From assembly GCA_009617715.1 (NCBI GenBank), contig VTFK01000218.1, forward strand, positions 372,001 to 436,000: a stretch of DNA of 64,000 bases, written 5' to 3'. Position 1 is the stretch's first letter; every line of letters begins with the position of its first letter. This DNA comes from Plectrocnemia conspersa. Its lineage: Eukaryota; Arthropoda; Insecta; Trichoptera; Polycentropodidae. This document shows, piece after piece, positions 63,364-64,000 of this stretch. The translations under genes were made by a program, and so were the position numbers. The notes beneath the pieces were generated by a model. The model was not told the origin of the DNA and did no database searches. It saw nothing but the letters and a program-made list of their open reading frames with translations.

Positions 63364-64000
63364 GTAAGTAACTAATAATCATTCAACAAATCATTATTTT
63401 ACGAACTTCTTCCCATCTTATTCTTAAAATTTCTATTAGCTGCCGAAATAATTCAGTTTTGAGCTAAAGAATACATAAAGCTTTTACAGTATTAAACCGT
63501 TTTTAAATAATATGGTTTTAGAGATTGCAGAAAAGATTATAGATATGGATTAGCCTTCCAATTTAAATTGCCTCAGTTTTATGAGTGTGAATCTAATTTT
63601 CATGACCAATCACAATTCTATTAAAAAACCGTTATTTTTCCAATTTATTACGATAATTCGTGAGGAATCCATTGACACAGTTTAGACATCTCATCTAAAG
63701 CTGCTTATTTAATTATTTTACCGTTACATAATCAAAAATCGTATTTCTCAAATTAAAAACGATGGAATCGTTGTACTTAACTCACACTTACAGTGTCAAA
63801 ACTATAAATTCACAGCTGTTGTTGCATAAGCGCCCTTGCGAAACTCTCAAAGCAAAACATGTCTTACATGAAATTTTGAAACATTGATTAACGATTTTAT
63901 AAAATTAAAGTTTACACCGCTCAATTTGTACTAAGAAAACAAGCCAATTTGTGGTGGTATATATAATACACATATCTTCCAAAATTACACAGTATTTTGT
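63364..64000 (+). other. iRhom: Intron 4, 5' part only
   Basis: Begins with gtaagt. The remaining 637 bases are AT-rich, with no further exon or recognised repeat. Confidence 0.65.

Noticed and set aside
1..64000. CRISPR arrays, operons, rRNA or phage-like modules
   Set aside because: None seen. Gene structure with GT/AG introns and animal transposons points to a nuclear animal genome.

Overview
The window is AT-rich animal DNA holding the 5' part of one protein-coding gene. I read it as an insect genome. Lepidoptera is my best guess, but nothing here proves the order. The grounds are introns with GT/AG ends, very long introns, an insect-like iRhom N-terminus, and fossils of Jockey-like and other LINEs, Tc1, and hAT elements.

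The gene is on the + strand. Four exons join in a consistent frame: 10419-10468, 26049-26438, 31980-32235 and 63143-63363, with intron phases 2, 2 and 0, and a phase-2 donor leaving the last exon. Together they encode about 305 residues of the cytoplasmic N-terminal region of an inactive rhomboid (iRhom; rhomboid-5 in Drosophila). The membrane-spanning rhomboid domain is not in the window and must lie beyond position 64000. The gene therefore occupies at least 53 kb, almost all of it intron.

Layout. Positions 1-10200 are 5' flank: an inverted pair of repeats (about 1140 and 3490), a Tc1 transposase fossil with a hAT MITE inserted in it (7035-8381), and a 40-bp perfect palindrome (10003-10042) just upstream of the apparent 5' leader. 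Intron 1 (15.6 kb) holds a tRNA-like SINE, a Jockey LINE fossil, a 204-bp MITE and a decayed tandem array of about 210-bp units. Intron 2 (5.5 kb) holds a LINE reverse-transcriptase fossil split by a 0.7-kb terminal-inverted-repeat element. Intron 3 (30.9 kb) holds another LINE fossil, two hAT-type elements with 8-bp target duplications (one carrying a second copy of the 0.7-kb element), a strong hairpin cluster, a second SINE copy and a second Tc1 fragment. GC-elevated blocks of 200-600 bp that show no repeat character are scattered through the flank and introns. They look like candidate conserved non-coding elements.

I found no bacterial-type operon, CRISPR array, rRNA gene or intact tRNA gene. 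No complete, intact coding sequence other than the iRhom exons could be supported. The item that most resembles something undescribed is the 0.7-kb inverted-repeat element, found twice and each time nested in another transposon.
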